A DNA stretch of 64,000 nt from Molossus alvarezi (taxonomy: Eukaryota; Chordata; Mammalia; Chiroptera; Molossidae): assembly GCA_037176705.1 (NCBI GenBank), contig CM073887.1, positions 60,411,001 to 60,475,000 on the forward strand. The letters are read 5' to 3'. The notes under the pieces are model-generated. The model did not search any database. It was given only the letters and a program-made list of their open reading frames with translations, and was not told where the DNA came from. How positions within the stretch are numbered: the stretch's first letter is position 1; every line of letters starts with the position of its first letter. The translations under genes were made by a program, and so were the position numbers. Positions 11,547 to 23,745 of the stretch are shown here, in pieces.

Positions 11547-14500
11547 CTGGGCCAACCAGCTTGCTCCCATGTGAAAGTTCCAACCATAAATACATGATAC
11601 ACCCACACCAGCAAATTATAGTACTTCTAACACTGAAAAGCCTGTGTCATTTCTGAATCCCAATTTTCACAACTTCAAGTTTCCCAAGAAGCCTCCATTG
11701 GAACCTAACTTGCTCTTCCTCAGGCTGTGACTTCAGGGAAAGTCACTATTTTTAGAAGAGTTTCAGTAAAGCTGGTAGGTGCTCTCTGGGCTGGCCCAGA
11801 ATGAAGTGTACTCAAAAAAAAAAAAAAAAAAAAAAGGCACAGAAAAGCTACTATGAAAAAAGCAGCTCTAAAACTCTAAATGTGTTTTGGGTTAAAAAAA
11901 AAACAAACCAAAACAGCCAAAATAGAAATGCCTAACTTTAAAAAGAGGGGGAAAAAAAGAAAAACAACTGAAAATAGGTTAACAAGCAGCCAAGTATTTC
12001 ATAGATGCTTTTTTCAGAGGAGAGGAGTGAAATAATTAAGCTGGGGTCCTGTTTTTATTCTCAGATACTCCTGAAATCTATTTGGGGGAATCTGTTTTGA
12101 AAGCAAGGTAACATAGGCTTTATACTGTCTAGAAAAATTTCTTTGGGTCTGGGGAGACCTCAGCTAGGAATGCAAGCTTAAAGAAACTCCCAAAGGAATC
12201 AACTGGAGTCATATCACTGGCTGCCACTTTCCTTCATCCAAGCAGAGGGTGGACAACCCTGTTCAGATGGGGAAAAGCTGGCAATGTACAAAAAGGGAAA
12301 AAAAAAAAAAAAGCAACAAAAAAACAACCCAAGAAGCCAAAAACAAAAACAAAAACAAAAAAACCCCACACACCTTCTTTTGCCACTTTACTTTCGTTTC
12401 CCTCAGCATTTTATTTATACACATGATATTCTTGAAAAACAGAAAGGGAACCAAAAGAGAAACACAGACCTACAAGGTTAGGGTGTGGTCTTTAGCGGGA
12501 CCAGAGGCGCAAGATCAGGAGTGGATGGGATCGTGGAAACAAAACAATGGGGTACTAGAGACAATTTTCCACAGCCCCATCCAACTCCATCCCATACAGT
12601 GCTGCCAACAGGAAGGGGCGCTGGCTATGGAGTCATCAAGTGCACGTGTGTACAGCCTGATGGAGACATGAGAACTAGAAGGAAATTGGAATTTCAAGAG
12701 GGAAAGTGCAACTTTTAGTTAGAACGGGAAGAAAGACTGAAGGGCCCAGGCTCAGAACTGCTTGGCTCTGGGGTCTCTGCAGAGTCTGCCTGGAGGAGGG
12801 AGGGGCAGCCGTTCCTGCCACTGGGGCCCCCAGTCTGGCTGTCCTGCCTTGGCCCTCAGCGCCCTCACAGCATCTACTGAGATACTTCTTGAAATGGGAG
12901 CCTCCCTTGTGCCCTCATCCTTGTCCTAGTTGGACCACTGTTAGCTCTCACTCTCTCAGCCTCCTGCAGGGGGATGACCCACAGTGACAGCTGAGAATTC
13001 AAGGCAAACCCTTCCTTGGGAATGCTGCCACCATGTGGCAGAAGTTTTCTGATTTCCAGAGATGGTTTCCCATCTGAGGGCACACAGCTCCACTCAAGGA
13101 ATACAGGCATGTGTCACAGCCACTAAGCAACAGGCAAATGTAAGGGACACTCTCACACCCAGGTGCCTTCTGACCAATCCCAGACAGCATCCCAATCATC
13201 AGGCTCACAGTGTTTCCATATGATGGATGGAGGCCCGTTCCCTCCAGGTGTTGGAATAAGAGAGGTCGCAACACCAGCACCTCTGGGCTCTCTCCTGCAG
13301 CAGCTGATGGGCACATAGACATTCTTTCTGCCTCTTTCAGAAGCTGGATTTGCTACCTCAACAGTTATGCTCGTGTGTTTCTTTGAAAACCTAAACAGAA
13401 TCTCAAATGCTTCTCAGAAGCTACGTACAACAATCACACATTGCTAACCACAAGAGCTCAGCGCCCAGACAACTGTGTGCTCCTAAGGCTGAATAAACAT
13501 GGAGCAAGCAAGCAGGATGCCGCAAGGAGCTGGCGCAGCGGGGGTACTGGTGGGGACAAGCAGGGTGCTCCTCACTGTGGGTGCACAGCTCTCACATCCT
13601 CCAGGAACTCACTCTCCAGTCCCCTCTGCACTATCTGGCTGTGAGCCTTCCCCAACTAGGACATAAGATAAAAGAACAGGAATGTATTCTGTTTGTGTGC
13701 CACCCCACTCCCAGGGATCACTGGTACCTGGACAGGAGCAGGAAGAATGAATGAAGAAAGCAGGGTTCTACTGCTCTGTGGCCGTAGGCTGTATTGCGTG
13801 AGGCTCTTTATCTGAGAGATTCCCCCTCACCTGCCTTGGAGGCTGCCAAGAAGGAGCAGAACACACAGGTGCTAGTAACAGGGGGATTTGAGGCCAAGAC
13901 AGAGCATGCCTAACACTTTCCTTAATTCTTCAAAGAAACACATGCTCATAGTTAAAACCAAGGGACTCTAAAGGTTATAAAAAGAACAGAAGACCCTCAG
14001 CCTGTTGTCTCTTTCCCACTTGCCAAGGCCAATGTTTTCAACTTCTTAGCAGTTTCATCTGGAATTTATCTCAGTAATCACGGGCTTCTACTATTAGTTC
14101 TGGATCTGTCCATTATGGACACGACCTAATGACTTCTTGCTACACTAAAGATTAAGTTCTAACCACATCTCTCCCCAAGTGCCTCTGGGCTATATCCACA
14201 GTCAATTAATGTTCCTATAGCCACACAGATACAATGTCCAACCCGACAATGGCATGAATGTTGTCTGTCTTGAACAGTTTACTTTTCACTTTCGTATTTT
14301 TACTGAGCTCTCACTTTATAAACCCTCTGGGGTTCTCTCCACAGGCAGCTCCAGACACTCAGCCCACTTTCTCCAGACACCTCTTGCCTATCAGCCTGTG
14401 CCCATGGTGCCTGCCTTGGAAACAACTGGGGGTTTGGACCGTTTAACTCTGAGGAAGGGAAATGGGTCTGATCATAGTCATGGGTCCTTTCTAGACCCTG

Positions 14501-14664
14501 TCCGCTGACTCATGGTCTGTGTGAGGGTGCATTTCAGAGTTTGACAAATACAAAGGAAATACATATGCGGTGTTAACAACTACGCCTGGCAGCCACGACA
14601 AGACCACAACAAGAGGCACAAGGACCCTGGCAGAGGCATAGGTGCTCCATGGGAGGGGCTTTAC

Positions 14665-14747
14665 CTTGGACATCTGACTGAAGTCGGCAAAGCCCTCAGC
14701 ACTATTGAAGGACCCACTTCCGAAGGGGTCTAAAGTTCCAAAGTGAC
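14665..14747 (-). CDS. EPS15L1: EPS15L1 exon: DPF motif plus GFADF segment, first motif degraded to GHF
   Basis: This 83-base exon completes a Gly codon and adds 27 codons, [20 protein letters not shown] then DFSQMSK, ending in phase 0. The acceptor is CTTACAG followed by GTCAC, and the donor is GTAAAG. The junction therefore reads Gly-His-Phe where human EPS15L1, as I recall it, has Asp-Pro-Phe. A standard LDPF follows. The segment [11 protein letters not shown] is a family-typical Phe-containing short motif. No alternative acceptor at this position would restore DPF. Confidence 0.94.
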
Positions 14748-15536
14748 CTGTAAGCAGCACCAACAGAGGCAGAGTTATAGGGCATCCCGGGACACACCTC
14801 CTGCAGTCAAGGGGAAGTGTTGCCTCTTGGTACTCAACAACCCTGGAAGCAGGAGGTCCGGGAGGTCACAATTGTCTGCTGGGGTCATGCATCTGGATGA
14901 AGTGGTGCTTACTGTCCTACTGGTTCAGGAGGGGAGGTAAGAGGAAGAAGAGGAACCATTCAACAGTAACCCACCACCCATGCCATTGATATGGGGCGAT
15001 CACCCATGGGTAGAGATTTTTGTTGAGCTTTCTCTTTGGTGTGGCGATTTGCCTGAAATAACCCCAATACCCACCTATGATATCAAACTCTGTAACCAAT
15101 AAGCGAGCTGCCAGGCAAGGCAGCAGGACCAGTCAGGGCCTATTCACAAAAGCAAGGGGGGAGTTCGCAAATGTTCCTCTCCCTTGACGCAAAAGCCAGT
15201 ATCCTCGATCAAACTTTGGATTCTTTTAGGAAAAATTCCAAGGTACAAACCAAAGATTTATACAGAGGAATGAATAAAGAGTAGCTAATAACATTGGTGC
15301 TATTACTAAATTAATTCCTACTGCTGAGCTTCCTTTTCAGAAAGATGCCAGCACTTACTTGGGAAGATGAGCAGCCAGGGGGAGTTCCGGCTCAACTGCC
15401 TCGGGTGAGGGTCTGAGCACCACTGACTAATGACATAAACACTGAGGACACACCAGTTTTGGAAATGAAATCATTAAGTGGATGGGCTCCTTCCACTCCC
15501 TGAGGAAGAGTCAAGGAAAATAGCCATCAGTCTCAC
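14748..15536 (-). other. EPS15L1: EPS15L1 intron, 789 bases, no recognised element
   Basis: The sequence between the two DPF exons is unique-looking. No repeat, reading frame or RNA signature stands out. Confidence 0.75.
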
Positions 15537-15597
15537 CTGATCCTTTTGAGGAGTGGCTGGAAGATGAAAAAGGATCACTGGATTCAAAGGGGTCGAG
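15537..15597 (-). CDS. EPS15L1: EPS15L1 exon: DPF motifs and Ser-rich stretch
   Basis: This 61-base exon encodes 20 residues, LDPFESSDPFSSSSHSSKGS, plus the first base of the next codon. The acceptor is TTTCACTCAG and the donor GTGAGA. It contains two DPF motifs within a run of serines. It lies after the largest intron in the window (10.8 kb, packed with L1 and Ves insertions) and before a 789-base intron. Confidence 0.95.
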
Positions 15598-15895
15598 CTG
15601 AGTGAAAGGAAAAGAGGAAAGAGTGAGAAGCAGTTTGTTTGTTGCACTGTCCATTTACTCACCCCACAGTTTCTGGACATCTACATGCACCACATCTGGT
15701 ACTGGGCCTTGGGGAGGATAAAACCATTGAAACTAAACCCCGGCAGAGTAAAACCCCAACAGACTTGACCCCCTCCTGCAGATAACATCTATTAACACTG
15801 AACAAAATTAAATAAAAAAACAACTACCACCTGAAGGCTCAGGAAGTGAACCAAAACAGGAAGGCTTTGGAGGAATATTAAAACTTGACAAAAAA

Positions 15896-16100
15896 AATAG
15901 TAGTTGACCCCTGTACAATTAAGTGTTAGGGGCACTGATCCCCCCCCTCCCCAGTTGAAATTCACTGTATAAATATAGTCCACCCTCCACACATACCGAT
16001 TCCCAACCACAAGTCAAAATTATAGTTGACTGGTGAACAACTAAAAAATGGAATAAGTGAACCCATGTAGTTCAAACCCATGTACAAGGTTGAGTTTTCC
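15896..16100 (-). mobile_element. Tigger-type MITE remnant
   Basis: GTTGACCCCTGTACAA near the left end and AACCCATGTACAAGGTTGAG at the right are the two ends of an inverted-repeat Tigger-like MITE. AGTGTTAGGGGCACTGATCC and a TGTAGTTCAAACCCA block also match from memory. The middle is deleted. Confidence 0.65.
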
Positions 16101-16158
16101 ATTTTGAAAGCTATAGTCTGAGAGCATAGGAAGGCTAAGACTTCAATTTAAAAATGCT

Positions 16159-16423
16159 CAGAAAGACTATATGTACCCCCATGTTCACAGCAGCACTATT
16201 TACAATAGCTAAGATCTGGAAACAACCCAAGTGTCCATCAGTAGACGAATGGATAAAAAAGCTGTGGTACATATACACAATGGAGTACTATGCAGCTGTA
16301 AGAAAGAGAGATCTCTTATCCTTTGAGATGACATGGAAGGACCTGGAAAGTATTATCCTAAGTGAAACAAGCCAAGCAGAAAAAGACAAATACCACATAA
16401 TTTCACTTATTTGTGGAATATAA
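16159..16423 (+). pseudogene. L1 ORF2 C-terminal fragment
   Basis: The open frame to 16423 includes FTIAKIWKQPKCPSVDEWIK and YTMEYYAAVRKRDLL, typical of the L1 ORF2 C-terminus. It has no endonuclease or reverse transcriptase. Confidence 0.85.
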
Positions 16424-16673
16424 TGAACATAACAGTCTGAGGAATAGGGTAGACCCAGAAACATGGAAGTAGGGTACAGACTGACAACCCTCAGAAGAGG
16501 GTGGTGGGGGGAGGGAAGAGATAAACCACAGAACTTATATGCATGTACGCATAAACAATGGACATGGACAACAAAGCCGGGGACCGGGTGGGGGGGATGG
16601 GGAGGAGGGTGTCAATGGGGTAAAAAAGGAGAAACATCTGTAACAAAAATAAAATTAAAAAACAAAAAACAAA
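16159..16673 (+). mobile_element. 5'-truncated L1 (about 515 bases)
   Basis: The copy holds the end of ORF2 and the G-rich 3'UTR (TGGGGAGGAGGGTGTCAATG) followed by an A-rich tail. An exact 10-base TSD, TAAAAATGCT, lies at 16149-16158 and 16674-16683, so the boundaries are secure. Confidence 0.9.
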
Positions 16674-17190
16674 TAAAAATGCTATCTTTCTGGCCTGAAG
16701 ACCAGAGGATAGAGGCCTGCGACAGTCACACCCATGGGGAAAGGACAGAGATCCAGAAAGGATAGAAAGAGAATAGAAGCCCCAAATACCAAGATCTCTT
16801 CTGCCCAAGTCTCAGGCTTACTCCTGCAGGCTGAGAGCAGCCTACAGCTAAGGCCACAGGAATGAAACTGCAGGTAAAAGAGGGAGAGTTTGGAGTGTGA
16901 ATCTCACCAAGTTAATGGCTTAGTAAAACAAAACCACTCAAGCTCTTTGGAGAAATGTAACAGAATCCAGTGTCCACAACGAAGCACCCATGGATGCACA
17001 GGACACATTTCTAAACGATTCAACATATAAGAATCAGAAAAATGCAGCCAATTCTCAAGGGAAAAGACTATCAATAGGGCCAATCCCAAGATGATCCAGA
17101 TGTTGGAATTCTCAAAGAATGACAACTTTAAAGCAGAGATAACTGTGCTCAATGAGATAAAGGAAAATTTACTTGAATAAAAAGATAAAG

Positions 17191-17410
17191 AGCCCGGCCG
17201 GTGTGGCTCAGTGGTTGAACGTCAAACCATGCACCAAGAGGTCTCTGGTTCAATTCCCAGTCAGGGCACATACCCAGGTTGAGGACCTGATCCCCAATAG
17301 GGGACATGTAGGAGGCAGCCAATCAATGTTCTCTCTCATCGATGTTTCTATCTCTCTCTCCCGCTCTTTTCCTCTCTCTCTGTAATATCAATAAGGAAAA
17401 AATAAATAAA
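17191..17410 (+). repeat. Ves SINE, type B
   Basis: Head GCCCGGCCGGTGTGGCTCAG, ending in AATATCAATAAGG and an A-rich tail. It is flanked by AAAAAGATAA copies and inserted in the old L1. Confidence 0.9.
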
Positions 17411-17457
17411 ATAAAAAAAGATAAGGATATCGTAGCAGACGAACAGAAACTATACAA

Positions 17458-17715
17458 GCCCTGGCCGGTTTGGCTCAGTGGTTAGACTGTCAACCTGTAG
17501 ACCAGAGAGTCCCAGGTTCGGTTCCCACTAAGGACATGTACCTTGGTTGCAGTTTATCCCTGGCCCCGGTTGGGGTCGTGTGGGTGGCAACCATTCAATG
17601 TGTCTCTTTTACATCAGTGTTTCTCTTTCTTCTTCCCTGTCGACCTCCCACTCTATCTGAAGATAAATGCAAAAAGTGTTCACGGGTGAGGATAAAATAA
17701 AAAGAAGAAGAAAAA
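17458..17715 (+). repeat. Ves SINE, type A
   Basis: An exact 13-base TSD, AGAAACTATACAA, lies at 17445-17457 and 17716-17728. It is inserted in the old L1. Confidence 0.95.
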
Positions 17716-18885
17716 AGAAACTATACAAAAGAAACACATGGAAATTCTAAAACTGTAAAGTATAATATCTGAAGTAACTTCACTAGGTTAACTGAACAAC
17801 AAATGATAGAGAAAAAAGTGAGTGAAGTGGAAGATAGATCTGTAGAAATTCCCAATCTGAAGAAAAAAAAGAATGAAAAGAAAATAGGGCTTTAGAAACT
17901 TGTGGGAGCATTAGCAAAAGGTCTAATAAATGTGTAATCATAAACGCACAAAGAAAGGAAAGAGACGATAGGGTAGAAAAAGAAAATATTCAAAGAAATA
18001 ATGGCTAAAAACTTGCCAAATTTGGTGAAAGACATAATTTATAGATTTAAGAACTTCAGCAAACCCCAAACAGCATACATACAAAGAAAACCACATCCAG
18101 ACACCTTGCAGTCAAACTAATGAAAAGCAAAGATAAAGAGAAGCTTTTTAAAGCAGTCAGAGAAAACAACTCATTACATATAGGGGAACAACTTTCAAAG
18201 ACAGGTGACTTCTCATCAAGGACAATGAAGGCCACAAGGCAGTGGAACAACATCCTCAAAATGCCAAAAGGAAAAAAAAAATACTACTAGATCGAACACA
18301 AAGACCCTTCCAGAATGACAACAAAGTGCCAATGGAAGTTCTTCAGGTTGAAGGAAAATGGAAACGAAGAAAAAAACAAATCTTGAGAAAGAAATGAAGA
18401 ATGTTAGAAATGGTGAATCTATGAATAAAAATTAAAAACCACTTTTTTCCTCTTTAAAATTTCTTTAAAACACATACACTAAATTTAAATTAAGCCAAAA
18501 TTATAACACTGTCTTATTGAGTTTATAATACTTCTTGATGTTTTATATTCACAGAACAGCTATAACATAAGAGATGCTTCTAGTTGAGGGGTGGTGGATA
18601 AATGGACCTATATGGTTCCAAGTTTTCTACATTTTACATTAAATGATATAATATTAACTCCAAGTAGTCTATGAAAAGTTAAGAGTGTATATGGTAATTC
18701 CTAAAGCAACTCTAAAAAATAATGAAAAATTATAATTGAAAGGCCAATAAAATTTTATAAGGGGATCAATCCAACAAGAGGATATAACCCTGGTAAACAT
18801 ATATGCACCGAATACAGGAGCACCAAAATATATTTAAAAACTTCTGGAGGACTTCAAGGGAGAGATCAATAGGAATACAATCATA

Positions 18886-19200
18886 GTGGGTGACTTTATC
18901 ACCCCACTGACACTACTGGATACATCGTCTATACACAAAATTAACAAGGAAACAGAGTCCTTAAATGATGAACTACATCAGTTGGACTTAATTGATATTT
19001 ACAGAACATTTCACCCCAAAGCTGCAGAATATATTTCTTCTCAAGTGCACACGGGACATTCACAAAGACAGACCACATGGTTAGGACACAAAATAAGTCT
19101 CTACAAATTCAAGAAAATTGAAATCATATCAACTAACTTCTCAGATCACAATGGCATGAAACTAGAAATCAATTATAATAAAAACACTAAAAAACATTGA
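18886..19200 (+). pseudogene. L1 ORF2 endonuclease domain fragment
   Basis: The open frame starts MGDFITPLTLLDTSSIHKIN and includes NFSDHNGMKLEI. GDFITPL corresponds to the GDFN-type motif with Asn replaced by Ile, and SDHN/G matches the SDH catalytic motif of APE-type endonucleases. The N-terminal half of the domain is missing. Confidence 0.85.
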
Positions 19201-20399
19201 AACACATGGAGGCTAAATAGCATGTTATTAAACAATGAATAGGTTACCAATGAGATCAAGAAAAAAATAAAAAACTTCCTGGAAACTAATGAAAATGAAC
19301 ACACAACAATACAAAATCTATGGGATACAGCAAAAGCAGTCCTAAGAGGGAAGTTTATAGCAATACAGGCCTACCTCAAGAAAGAAGAAAATTTTCTAAT
19401 AAACTATCTAACCCAACAAGTTAAAGATTTAGAAAAAGAACAACAAAAAAACCCAGTTACTAGAAGGAAGGAAATAAAAATCAGAAGAAATAAATGACAT
19501 AGAGACTAAAATAAAAAAAATAAAAAAGATCAATGAAATCCAGAGCTGTTTCTTTGAAAAGATAAACAAGACTGATCAACCTTTAGCCAAACTCACCAAA
19601 AAACAAAGAGAGAGAACCCAAATTAATAACATCAGAAACGAATGAGGTGAAGTAACAATAGACACCACAGAAATACAAAGAATTGCAAGAAAATACTATA
19701 AACAATTATATGCCAACAAATTTGACAACCAAGGTGAAACTGACAAATTCTTAGAATCATATACTAATCCAAAACTCAACTGGGAGGAGTCAGAAAATCT
19801 AAACAGACCAATAACAATTAAGGAAATAGAAGAAGTAATCAATAAAATCCCAGCAAACAAAAGCCCTATCTGCACGGCTACACAGGGGAGTTTTACCAAA
19901 TATTCAAAGAACTATCACCTATTCTCCTCAAACTATTCCAAAAAATTCAAGAGGAAGGAAGACTTCCAAGCTCTATTCATGAGGTAAGCATAATCGTAAT
20001 CTCAAAACCAGATAAAGACACTACAAAGAAAGAAAATTACAGGCAATATCCTTGATGAACATAGATGCCAAAATCTCAACAAAATCTTAGCAAATCGAAT
20101 CCAGAAATATATTTAAAAAATTATACACTAAGACCAAGTGGAATTTATCCCAGGGATGCAAGGCTGGCACAATATTCATAAATCAATAAATGTGATACAC
20201 CATATAAACAAAATGAAAGATAAAATCATGTGCTCCTATCAATAGATACTGAAAAAGCATTTGGCAAAATCCAGCACCCATTTCTGATAAAAACTCTCAG
20301 CAAAGTGAGAATAGAAGGCTCATATCTTGACATATAATAAAGGTCCTTTATGACAAACCTACAGCCAACATCATACTCAATGGACAAACACTAAAAGCA

Positions 20400-20606
20400 T
20401 TTCCCTTAAGAACAGGAACCAGACAGGGATGCTCACTTTCACTACTCTTATTTAACATCGTACTGAAAGTCTTAGCCACGGCAATCAGACAAGAAGAAAA
20501 AATAAAAGGGACCCAAATTGGAAAGAAAGAAGTGAAACTGTCATTATTCGCAGATGACATGATATTGTGCATTGAAAACACTAACAACTCCATCAAAAAC
20601 TATTAG
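20400..20606 (+). pseudogene. L1 ORF2 reverse transcriptase palm fragment
   Basis: The open stretch reads [20 protein letters not shown] onward and holds the catalytic FADD box at 20547-20558 ([12 protein letters not shown]). It ends at a TAG at 20604-20606, just after a one-base frame disruption relative to the expected L1 sequence. Confidence 0.88.
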
Positions 20607-20946
20607 ATTTAATAAATGAATTCGGCAAAGTAGCAGGATACAAAATCAACATCCAGAAATCATTGGCATTTTTTACACCAATATTGAACACACAGAAAGA
20701 GAAACTAAAAAACAATCCCATTTACCAACAAAAATATTAATATACCTAAGAATGAATTTAACCAAAGAAGTAAAGAACCTGTTCGCAGAAAACTACAGGA
20801 CATTGAAAAAAGAAATAGAGGAAGATATAAAAAAGTGAAAGCATATACCTAGTTCATGGATTAGAAGAATTAACATCATTAAAATGTCCATAATACCCAA
20901 AGCAATCTATAGATTCAGTGCAATCCCCATTAAAATACCAACATAT

Positions 20947-21214
20947 AGCCCTGGCCAGTTTGGCTCAGCGGTTAGAGCGTCGGCCTGCGGTATGGAGAGA
21001 CCCGGGTTCGGTTCCCGCTAAGGGCACGTACTTCGGTTGCAGTTTGTCCCCGGCCCTGGTTGGTCGTGCGGGTGGCAGCCACTCGATGTGTCCCTTCACG
21101 TTGATGTTTCTCACTCTCTCTCCCTTCCTCTCTCTCCCTCCCACTCTATCTGTACAAAAAATGGAAGAATGTCCTCGGGTGAGGATAAAAAATAAAATAA
21201 AAATAAAATAAAAT
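20947..21214 (+). repeat. Ves SINE, type A, in the L1 RT region
   Basis: An exact 15-base TSD, AAAATACCAACATAT, lies at 20932-20946 and 21215-21229. It shares the variants GTACTTCGG and GGTTGGTCGTG with the copy at 22272, so the two belong to one subfamily. Confidence 0.96.
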
Positions 21215-21531
21215 AAAATACCAACATATTTCACAGAACTAGAACAAACACTCCAAAAATTTATATGGAACCAAAAAAGACTCCAAATAGCCACAGCAAT
21301 CTTGGAAAAAAAAGAACAAAGTAGGAGGGATCATAATACTGGATATCAAGCTATACTATAAAGCCATTGTAATCAAAACAGCCTGGTATTGGCACAAGAA
21401 CAGGCATATAAATCAATAAAATAGAATAGAGAACCCGAAACTGACCCAAGACATTATGCTCAATTAATATTTGACAAAGGTGGCAAGAACATATAATGAA
21501 GTACAGACAGTCTCTTTAATAAATGGTGTTG

Positions 21532-21775
21532 GCCCTGGCCGGTTTGCTCAGTGGTTAGAGTGTCAGCCGACAGACCAAAGTGTCACGGGTTCGATTTCAG
21601 TCAAGGGCACATACCTCGGTTGCAGTTTGGTCCCCGGCCCTGGTAAGGGTTGTGCGGGAGGCAGCTAGTCCATGTGTTTCTCTCACATTGATGTTTCTCT
21701 CTCTTCCCCTCCCACTCTATCTGAAGCTAATAGAAAAAAATATCCTTGGGTGAGGGTTTAAAAAAAATAAAAAAG
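21532..21775 (+). repeat. Ves SINE, type A
   Basis: It is inserted in the younger L1 after AATGGTGTTG. The L1 resumes near ATGGACAGC, with a few L1 bases missing at the junction, and no clean TSD is visible. Confidence 0.9.
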
Positions 21776-21927
21776 AAATGGACAGCTTCATGCAAAAAAA
21801 TGTAACTAGATCACCAACTTACACCATACACAAGAATAAACTCAAAATGAATGAAAGACTTAAATGTGACTTGTGAATTCATAAAAATCCTAGAAAAACA
21901 TGTAGGCAACAAAATTTCATACATCAC

Positions 21928-22132
21928 ACCCTGGCTGATTTGGCTCAGTGGCTGGAGCGTCGGCCCACGGACCAAAGAGTCCCAGGTTTGGTTTCTGCTG
22001 GGGGCGTGTGCCTTGGTTGCAGTTTGTCCCTGGCCCAGGTTGGGTTGTATGGGTGGCGACCAGTCGATGTCTCTCTCGCATTGATGTTTCTCTCTCTCTC
22101 CCTCCCACTCTAAGATATAGGCAAAAAAAAAA
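21928..22132 (+). repeat. Ves SINE, type A head with short 3' end
   Basis: It lacks the TCCTCGGGTGAGGAT block and ends TAAGATATAGGC then A-rich. The flanks TTTCATACATCACA and TTTATATACCACA look like a decayed TSD. Confidence 0.88.
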
Positions 22133-22271
22133 TTTATATACCACATGCAGCAGAATTTTCATTGATAGAACGCCTAAGGCAAGAGAAACAAATGAAAAAA
22201 TTAATACATGGGACTACATCAAACAAAAGCTTCTGCAGAGCAAAAGAAAGAAGCATCAAAATGGAAAGGGA

Positions 22272-22519
22272 GCCCTGGCCAGTTTGGCTCAGCGGTTAGA
22301 GCGTCGGCCTGCGGCCCAGAGAGACCCGGGTTCAGTTCCCGCTAAGGGCACGTACTTCGGTTGCAGTTTGTCCCCGGCCCTGGTTGGTCGTGCGGGTGGC
22401 AGCCATTCGATGTGTCCCTTCACGTCGATGTTTCTCTCTCTCTCTCCCTTCCTCTCTCTCCCTCCCACTCTATCTGTACAAAAAATGGAAAAATATCCTC
22501 GGGTGAGGATTAAAAAAAA
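22272..22519 (+). repeat. Ves SINE, type A
   Basis: An exact 14-base TSD, AAAATGGAAAGGGA, lies at 22258-22271 and 22520-22533. It is the closest relative in the window of the 20947 copy. Confidence 0.96.
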
Positions 22520-22821
22520 AAAATGGAAAGGGAACCCACTACATGGGAGAGCCTAATTGCCAACAATACATCAGATAAAGGGTTAATTTCCAAAGTATAT
22601 TTAGAGTACTCATACAATTCAACAAAAGAAAGACAAATAATCCAATTAAAATGGGCAAAGGACCTAAATAAACACCTCTCCAAACAGGACATACAAATGT
22701 CCAAGAGACATATGAAAAAATGCTCAATGTCACAAATCATCAGAGAGATGTAAATTAAAACAACTATGAGGTATCACCTCACACCTGCCAGAATGGCTGC
22801 CATCAACAAATCATCAAACAA

Positions 22822-23091
22822 GTGCTGGCGAGGGTGTGGAAAAAAAGGGACTCTAGTACTCTGCTGGTGGGAATGCAGACTGGAGCAGCCACTATAGAAA
22901 ACAATATGGTTTTCTTCAAAATATTAAAAATTGAACTGCCATTTGACCCAGTGATCCCACTTCTAGGAATATATCCTAAGAAGCCCGAAATACCAGTCAG
23001 AAAGAACATATGCATCCCTATGTTCCTAGCAGCACTATTTATAATTGCTCAGATTTGGAAACAGCCCAAGTGTCCATCAATAGATGAGTGA
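22822..23091 (+). pseudogene. L1 ORF2 C-terminal fragment
   Basis: The frame includes LPFDPVIPLLGIYPKKPEIP and FIIAQIWKQPKCPSIDE, ending at a TGA where intact copies read on (DEWIKK). It is homologous to the fragment at 16159-16423. Confidence 0.88.
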
Positions 23092-23487
23092 ATAAAAAAG
23101 ATGTGGTACATACATACCATGGAATACTATGCAGCTGTAAGAAAGAAAGATCTTTTATCCTTTCAGATGACATGGAGGAACCTGGAGAGTATTATGCTAA
23201 GTGAAATAAGTCAGTCAGAGAAAGATAAGTAACACATGATCTCACTTGTTTGTGGAATATAATGAACAAAACAAGGTGATGAACAAAATGGACCCAGAGA
23301 CAAGAAGGAGGGTTTAGAATGACAAACCTCAGAGGTGGGAGGTGAGGGGGGAGGGAAGAGATAAGCCAAAGGACTTATGCATATAAGCATAACCAATGGA
23401 CATAGACAACACTGCTCTGGGGTGGGGGATGGGAGGAGGGTGTCCATGGGGTAAAAAGGAGAAACATCTGTAACAAAAATAAATTAG

Positions 23488-23745
23488 GCCCTGGACGGTT
23501 TGGTTCAGCAGTTAAGAGCATCAGCCTACGTTCCAGACAGACCCGGATTCAGTTCCCGCTAAGGGCACGCACCTCGGTTGCAGTTTGTCCCCGGCCCTGG
23601 TTGGATTGTGTGGGTGGCAGCCACTCGATATGTCCCTTTCACATCAAGGTTTCTCTCTCTCTTTCTCCCTCCTACTCTATTTGGACAAAAAATGGAAAAA
23701 TGTCCTCGGGTGAGGATAAAAAAAATAAAAAATAAATAAGTAAGT
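23488..23745 (+). repeat. Ves SINE, type A, in the L1 tail
   Basis: Head GCCCTGGACGGTTTGGTTCA. It sits directly on the A-rich end of the younger L1 and is followed by AT-rich tail sequence up to the L1 TSD. Confidence 0.9.

Larger units (their letters stand above)
7215..14664 (-). other. EPS15L1: EPS15L1 intron, 7450 bases
   Basis: It contains a possible L2 tail near 8380-8480, a Tigger remnant (8605-9065), two MIR pieces (9365-9455, 9860-10020), Ves copies between 10210 and 11546, and A-rich runs near 11813-11836 and 12298-12363. About 7215-7860 and 12370-14664 show nothing I recognise. Confidence 0.7.
16880..18757 (+). mobile_element. Old L1 (L1M-like), 5' part
   Basis: AAGAATGACAACTTTAAAGC and GGAAATTCTAAAACTGTAAA are typical of old mammalian L1 5'UTR/ORF1 sequence. 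Two Ves copies sit inside it. The same element appears to resume at 23761 after the younger L1. The left edge is uncertain by about 50 bases. Confidence 0.65.
18758..23487 (+). mobile_element. Younger L1, 5'-truncated within ORF2, carrying four Ves insertions
   Basis: It begins in the endonuclease domain of ORF2, runs through reverse transcriptase and the Cys-rich C-terminal region, and ends in the G-rich 3'UTR and AACAAAAATAAATT. Net of Ves insertions it is about 3.8 kb. AAAATTTTA at 18749-18757 and 23761-23769 is the likely TSD, with a Ves (23488-23745) added in the tail. Several frameshifts and stops make it inactive. Confidence 0.88.

Noticed and set aside
21948..22556. Plus-strand open frame of 202 codons
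   Set aside because: It joins two Ves SINEs and a piece of L1. The repeated peptides ([21 protein letters not shown] type) are Ves translation products seen at many places in the window.
18758..23487. A possibly active L1
   Set aside because: It is 5'-truncated, broken by four SINE insertions, and carries stops and frame breaks (for example at 20604-20606).
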